Shown: positions 24,724 through 27,915 of the stretch, piece after piece
Position numbering within the stretch: the stretch's first letter is position 1
How the letters are laid out: every line of letters starts with the position of its first letter
Source: Acetobacteraceae bacterium
GTDB lineage: Bacteria > Pseudomonadota > Alphaproteobacteria > Acetobacterales > Acetobacteraceae
Reading direction: 5' to 3'
NCBI GenBank assembly: GCA_019689515.1
Contig: JADGHI010000004.1
Coordinates: forward strand, 1 to 27,915
Length of the DNA stretch: 27,915 nt
The notes under the pieces: generated by a model
Told to the model about the DNA's origin: nothing
What the model saw: the letters and a program-made list of their open reading frames with translations, nothing else
Database searches by the model: none
Program-made: the position numbers and the translations under genes

Positions 24724-26235
24724 ATGACGAGCAGATCGACACGGCGGCAGGCCGCCGCAACACTTCTCGCGGCGCCGGCCCTGATCCTCGGCGCGCGGAA
24801 GGCTTCCGCGCAGGGAGTGTCCACCCAGCCATCCGCCGCCGCACCGGCGACCGGTTCCAGCCAGGTGACGGAAGACCTCGCCCACGCCATCGGGCTGGAG
24901 GCCTACACCTACTTCTATCCCCTGATCACCATGGAGGTGACGCGGCGGCAGGCGACCAACTATGCGCGCCCAGGCGAGCACTTCGGCCGCGGCCCGGCGA
25001 ACACCTTCGTGCACGCCCGGGAGTTTCCCCCGGCCGATTTCCGCGATGTCGTACGGCCCAATTTCGACACGCTCTATTCCGTCGCCTGGCTCGACCTGAC
25101 GCGGGAGCCGATGGTGCTCTCGCTGCCGGAGACCGGCGGGCCTCAGGGTCGCTACTACCTGATGCCGATGCTGGACATGTGGACGAATGTCTTCGCCTCG
25201 CCCGGCACGCGCACCACGGGGACTGGCGGAGGGCATTTCGCGATCCTGCCGCCGGGCTGGAGCGGCAATCTGCCCGCCGGCGTCACGCCGATCGCCGCGC
25301 CGACGCCCCACGTCTGGGTCCTCGGGCGGACCCAGACCAATGGGACGGGCGACTACGCCACGGTGCATCGCCAGCAGGATGGCTATCGCCTCTCGCCGCT
25401 GAGCCGGTGGGGACAGCCGCCTGCCGCAGTGACCGGGGCCGTGAACCCTGACGTGGACATGCGCACGCCGCCCTCGGAGCAGGTGAACCGCATGCGGCCC
25501 GCCGACTACTTCGCCCTGGGCGCCGAGCTGCTGAAGACGAACCCGCCGGGCGCCTATGACCAACCGATCCTGGCGCGGATGGCGCGCATCGGCCTGCGGC
25601 CGGGCGCGAGCTTCGACCTGGCGGCGGCCCCGCCCGCCGTGCGTGCCGGGCTGGAGCGGGCGGGAGGCGAAGGGGTCCGCCATCTGACGAGGAGCCTACC
25701 GAATCTCGGCGCCGCCAAGAATGGTTGGCTCTATCTGGCGAACGACATGGGCGTCTACGGCACCGACTACCTGCGGCGGGCCGCGGTTGCGATGGTCGGC
25801 CTTGGCGCCAACGTGCCGGCGGACGCCATCTACCCGCTGACCCAGGTTTCCGGCGACGGACGGGCACTGACGGGGCAGAACCGCTACCTGCTGCGCTTCC
25901 CGCGCGGACAGGAGCCGCCGGTCGGCGCCTTCTGGTCCGTCACCCTCTATGATGCACAGGGATTCCAGGTCGCGAACCCGATGAACCGCTTCGCCATCGG
26001 CGACCGCGACCCGCTCGTCCGCGATGCAGATGGTGCCATTGAGTTGGTGATCCAGCACTCTGACCCCGGCGAGGCGCAGAGGTCCAACTGGCTGCCGGCG
26101 CCCGAGGGCCCGTTCAACTTGACGCTCCGGCTCTACGACCCGCTCGCGCCGGCGCTGGACGGCCGCTGGGTACCCCCGCCCGTGCAGTTTGCAGAGGGTC
26201 CTCGCGATGCCCCCGGTGCGATGCGTATTCCATGA
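24724..26235 (+). CDS. Exported DUF1254/DUF1214 protein
   Basis: A 503-residue protein of uncharacterised but widespread two-domain architecture. The signal peptide (MTSRSTRRQAAATLLAAPAL, to about residue 30, ending KASAQ) has an RR pair suggestive of Tat export. The DUF1254 domain runs from about 45 to 190 (IGLEAYTYFYPLITMEVTRR, NFDTLYSVAWLDLTREP, GRYYLMPMLDMWTNVFASPG). The DUF1214 domain lies near the C-terminus, about 390-495 (GAFWSVTLYDAQGFQV, LVIQHSDPGEAQRSNWLPAP, FNLTLRLYDP). An open frame continues to 24652, but ATG 24724 is chosen from GAGGAGCGAAGG directly upstream and the signal peptide. It is intact despite broken neighbours. Biochemical role is unknown, and nothing in the window indicates a partner. 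Confidence 0.9.
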   Translation: MTSRSTRRQAAATLLAAPALILGARKASAQGVSTQPSAAAPATGSSQVTEDLAHAIGLEAYTYFYPLITMEVTRRQATNYARPGEHFGRGPANTFVHAREFPPADFRDVVRPNFDTLYSVAWLDLTREPMVLSLPETGGPQGRYYLMPMLDMWTNVFASPGTRTTGTGGGHFAILPPGWSGNLPAGVTPIAAPTPHVWVLGRTQTNGTGDYATVHRQQDGYRLSPLSRWGQPPAAVTGAVNPDVDMRTPPSEQVNRMRPADYFALGAELLKTNPPGAYDQPILARMARIGLRPGASFDLAAAPPAVRAGLERAGGEGVRHLTRSLPNLGAAKNGWLYLANDMGVYGTDYLRRAAVAMVGLGANVPADAIYPLTQVSGDGRALTGQNRYLLRFPRGQEPPVGAFWSVTLYDAQGFQVANPMNRFAIGDRDPLVRDADGAIELVIQHSDPGEAQRSNWLPAPEGPFNLTLRLYDPLAPALDGRWVPPPVQFAEGPRDAPGAMRIP

Positions 26236-26674
26236 TGGAGCCTGGATGCGTTGGGACAGGTGGCTAGATCCCTGAGCCGCGCTCGCGATGCGGGGATGTG
26301 GCGCGCGAGCGGGTCCGCACGCTTCGGTCGGCGGAGAGCAGTTACGCTGGCCGCCCCCGCGGACTGCATGCGGTCCCCATCATTGCAGTTCCCGAGGCGC
26401 GAACACGGCCCGTGGAGATCCTGGCTTGCCGCTCCATCCCGGCTGCCGATGCGGAAGCGCTGGTCGTGTCTGGCGGGGGTATCGGGCAGGACAACCCGGC
26501 GGCCAGGGCGCGCCCCGCATGCGGCGGAACGGTCGAGGGCTAGTGCCGTGGGCGTCCCCCGGCCTGCCTATCCCACTTGGCGGTGCGGCGTCAGGCCCAT
26601 CGCCACGGCCTGCGCGGGCCAGCGTCCCCAAGCCGCACCAGGCGCTCCAGCGCATCCGGAGGAGGAGCGGAGGC
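26236..26674. other. Intergenic region, no supported gene
   Basis: About 440 bases. Open frames exist on both strands, for example plus 26298-26543, but none has a recognisable family signature and no ribosome binding site was seen. It probably carries the promoter of the small lipoprotein gene. The GGAGGAGGAGCGGAGG run at its end belongs to that gene's translation start. Confidence 0.4.
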
Positions 26675-27154
26675 ATGCCCGAGAATCCCTCCCGCCGCCA
26701 GTTGCTTGCCGGTGCGGCGCCTCTCGCCCTTCTACCGGTCGCCGTAGGGTGCCAGAGCGATGTCCGGGTCGGTCCGGAGGCGATCGCCGGCAGAAGCCCT
26801 GATGCGACGGTCCGTATGGACGAAGTGCAGGCGGCGTATATCGGCAGCGGGAGCGTCGGCAACGGCACGCTATACTACCGCGGACGGAACTATCCCTTCA
26901 CCATCACGGGCGCCGGTATCGGCGGCATTGGCGTCTCGACCATCGATGCGCAAGGCGAGGTCTATAACCTGCGGAACCTCTCGCAATTTCCCGGCGCCTA
27001 TGGCGAGGCCCGCTACGGCTTCGCCCTTGGCACGGCGAGCGCCGGTGATCTCTGGCTGCAGAACGAGGCCGGCGTGATCATGCGTCTCAAGGCCCGGCGT
27101 GAAGGCTTGATGATCAGCCTTGGTGGCGACGCCATGGTCATCGCCATGAAGTAG
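26675..27154 (+). CDS. Small putative lipoprotein of unknown function
   Basis: A 159-residue exported protein. The N-terminus MPENPSRRQLLAGAAPLALL has a twin-arginine-like motif and ends in a lipobox-like VAVGC at about residue 26, suggesting a membrane-anchored lipoprotein. The mature part is glycine-rich and beta-rich (GSVGNGTLYYRGRNYPFTIT, GAGIGGIGVSTIDAQGEVYN, NLSQFPGAYGEARYGFALG), with no catalytic motif that I recognise. ATG 26675 is clearly set by GGAGGAGGAGCGGAGG just upstream. Its stop is followed after 40 bases by a perfect palindrome that may act as a terminator. I do not recognise a named family with certainty; a periplasmic structural or binding role is possible. Confidence 0.75.
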   Translation: MPENPSRRQLLAGAAPLALLPVAVGCQSDVRVGPEAIAGRSPDATVRMDEVQAAYIGSGSVGNGTLYYRGRNYPFTITGAGIGGIGVSTIDAQGEVYNLRNLSQFPGAYGEARYGFALGTASAGDLWLQNEAGVIMRLKARREGLMISLGGDAMVIAMK

Positions 27155-27194
27155 CGCGGGCTGCGGGACGGAGCGGTGACCGGTCGGGAACGAA

Positions 27195-27214
27195 GCGGCC
27201 GTAGCTACGGCCGC
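27195..27214. repeat. Perfect 20-bp palindrome
   Basis: The arm GCGGCCGTAG is followed at once by its exact reverse complement, with no loop. It sits 40 bases after the lipoprotein stop and immediately before transposase-derived sequence. It could be a terminator stem, a protein-binding dyad, or an insertion or recombination boundary. No T tract follows. Confidence 0.6.
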
Positions 27215-27388
27215 GCCACCTACCGTCGGCTCCACCGCGTCGAAAACCACTGGGCAAGGCTGAAAGGATGGCGCGCCCTCGCCAGCCGCTACGACAAGAC
27301 CGCCGCCAGCTTCCTCGGCATCTCCTACCTCGCCGCTGCTGCGAGTGGTTGCCTAACCGGCCTTAGAGCCCTTCCGGGAGGAAGTTGA
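27212..27388 (+). pseudogene. C-terminal fragment of an IS5-like transposase
   Basis: Only the last 55 or so codons remain: YRRLHRVENHWARLKGWRAL, then ASRYDKTAASFLGISYLAAA. This matches the conserved end of IS5-family DDE transposases (the arginine-rich R...VE...RLK...RRIATRYDK region containing the catalytic glutamate). The N-terminal part is absent upstream, where an unrelated lipoprotein gene and a palindrome lie. It is non-functional, the residue of an older insertion. Confidence 0.8.
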
Positions 27389-27441
27389 ATCGCCTGAATC
27401 GGTTATGATTCTGTCTGCGGCGCCTGAGTTGGAGGTGCCGC

Positions 27442-27818
27442 ATGTGGAAGGCGGAGCATCGTCGGGCCTGTGATCGGCGCGGGCTGCGCTATCCGAGCGA
27501 TCTGACCGACGCCGAATGGGCGCCGGCGCAGCCGGTTGATCCGCTTTACGGCTCAACCCGGCCTGCCAAGCGTGGCGGCCGCCCTCGGACGGTGGACGTG
27601 CGGGAGGTGCTGAACGCGATCTCCTACGTCCTCTCCACCGGTTGCCAGTGGACGGCGTTGCCGAAGGACCTGCCGCCGCGCAGCACGGTGTGGGACTGCC
27701 TGGACCGGTGGGATCGGAACGGCACGCCGGGGCGCATCCACCACGCACTCTACGTTGGGGCACGCGAGCGGGCGGGCCGCGAGGCCAGCCCGGCACTGGC
27801 CATCGTCGACGCCCAGAG
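27442..27818 (+). pseudogene. N-terminal part of a second IS5-like transposase, interrupted
   Basis: GGAGGTG at 27431-27437 and ATG 27442 begin an intact IS5-type N-terminus: LRYPSDLTDAEWAPAQP, then KRGGRPRTVDVREVLNAISY, VLSTGCQWTALPKDLPPRST and VWDCLDRWDRNGTPGRIHHA. The first DDE strand LAIVDAQ is reached at about 27800-27817, and there the homology stops. The continuing open frame (RRPLRNALLMAAVADSLG onward, to the window edge) is unrelated, so the gene appears cut by another insertion or by a rearrangement. The C-terminal half may lie beyond the edge. Confidence 0.8.
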
Positions 27819-27915
27819 GAGACCTCTGCGAAACGCCTTGCTGATGGCGGCTGTCGCTGATTCGCTTGGGCAAGCGCGGCGACGGCGGAGGCGTAGATGG
27901 GCCAGCGGCGGATCG
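27819..27915. mobile_element. Possible end of another insertion element
   Basis: Exactly where transposase homology ends, the sequence continues GAGACCTCTGCGAAAC, which resembles the terminal inverted repeats of several IS5-family elements as I recall them. The remaining 80 bases show no gene. The other end lies outside the window, so this is a suggestion only. Confidence 0.4.

Noticed and set aside
26298..26543. An 81-codon plus-strand frame before the lipoprotein
   Set aside because: The composition is partly protein-like, but there is no ribosome binding site, no family motif and overlapping alternatives on both strands.
1..27915. tRNA, rRNA, riboswitch or CRISPR features
   Set aside because: No TPsiC-arm-like motifs in a cloverleaf context, no rRNA signature and no regularly spaced short repeats were seen on reading; this was by eye, so weak candidates could be missed.

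Overview
The window is uniformly GC-rich, with coding frames dominated by G/C at third codon positions. Two exported Bug-type binding proteins, a hydantoinase/oxoprolinase pair, pqiABC, a DUF1254/DUF1214 protein and IS5-like debris suggest an alphaproteobacterium, probably Acetobacteraceae (Roseomonas-like). The taxon is an inference from gene content, not from a marker gene.

Left arm (376-9246): a plus-strand catabolic cluster of hydantoinase/oxoprolinase subunits B and A, two Bug/TctC-family periplasmic binding proteins and a class I/II aminotransferase. These likely form one or two transcription units for uptake and hydrolysis of a lactam, hydantoin or amide-like compound. A LysR regulator and a flavin-reductase-like protein converge on it from the minus strand. 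The LysR 3' end overlaps the aminotransferase gene tail to tail. A decayed IS5-like transposase (9321-9850) closes the cluster.

Middle (10143-19385): a minus-strand cell-envelope block. It holds pqiA-pqiB-pqiC with stop/start overlaps (MCE-type lipid transport across the periplasm), three tandem OmpA-like beta-barrel/peptidoglycan-binding paralogues, and a fourth outer-membrane protein upstream. The first and third OmpA paralogues share a 356-bp block with one mismatch by eye, while their barrels and the middle paralogue differ. This is a strong sign of recent gene conversion, or of an assembly problem. A clear stem-loop terminator lies between the first and second.

Right arm (19386-27915): a decaying accessory zone. 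It contains a sensor-less AraC regulator facing an AraC regulator interrupted by an in-frame TAG. Next come a small exported protein built from two similar halves and a deletion remnant joining the N-terminus of a formylglycine-generating enzyme to the middle and end of an arylsulfatase. The sulfatase part also carries a frameshift and a nonsense codon. An intact exported DUF1254/DUF1214 protein and a small lipoprotein follow. The window ends in IS5-type transposase fragments beside a perfect 20-bp palindrome.

No tRNA, rRNA or CRISPR array was seen. No wholly novel system is evident. The most interesting items are the OmpA recombination pattern and the collapsed enzyme/activator pair. All identity statements are by-eye comparisons.
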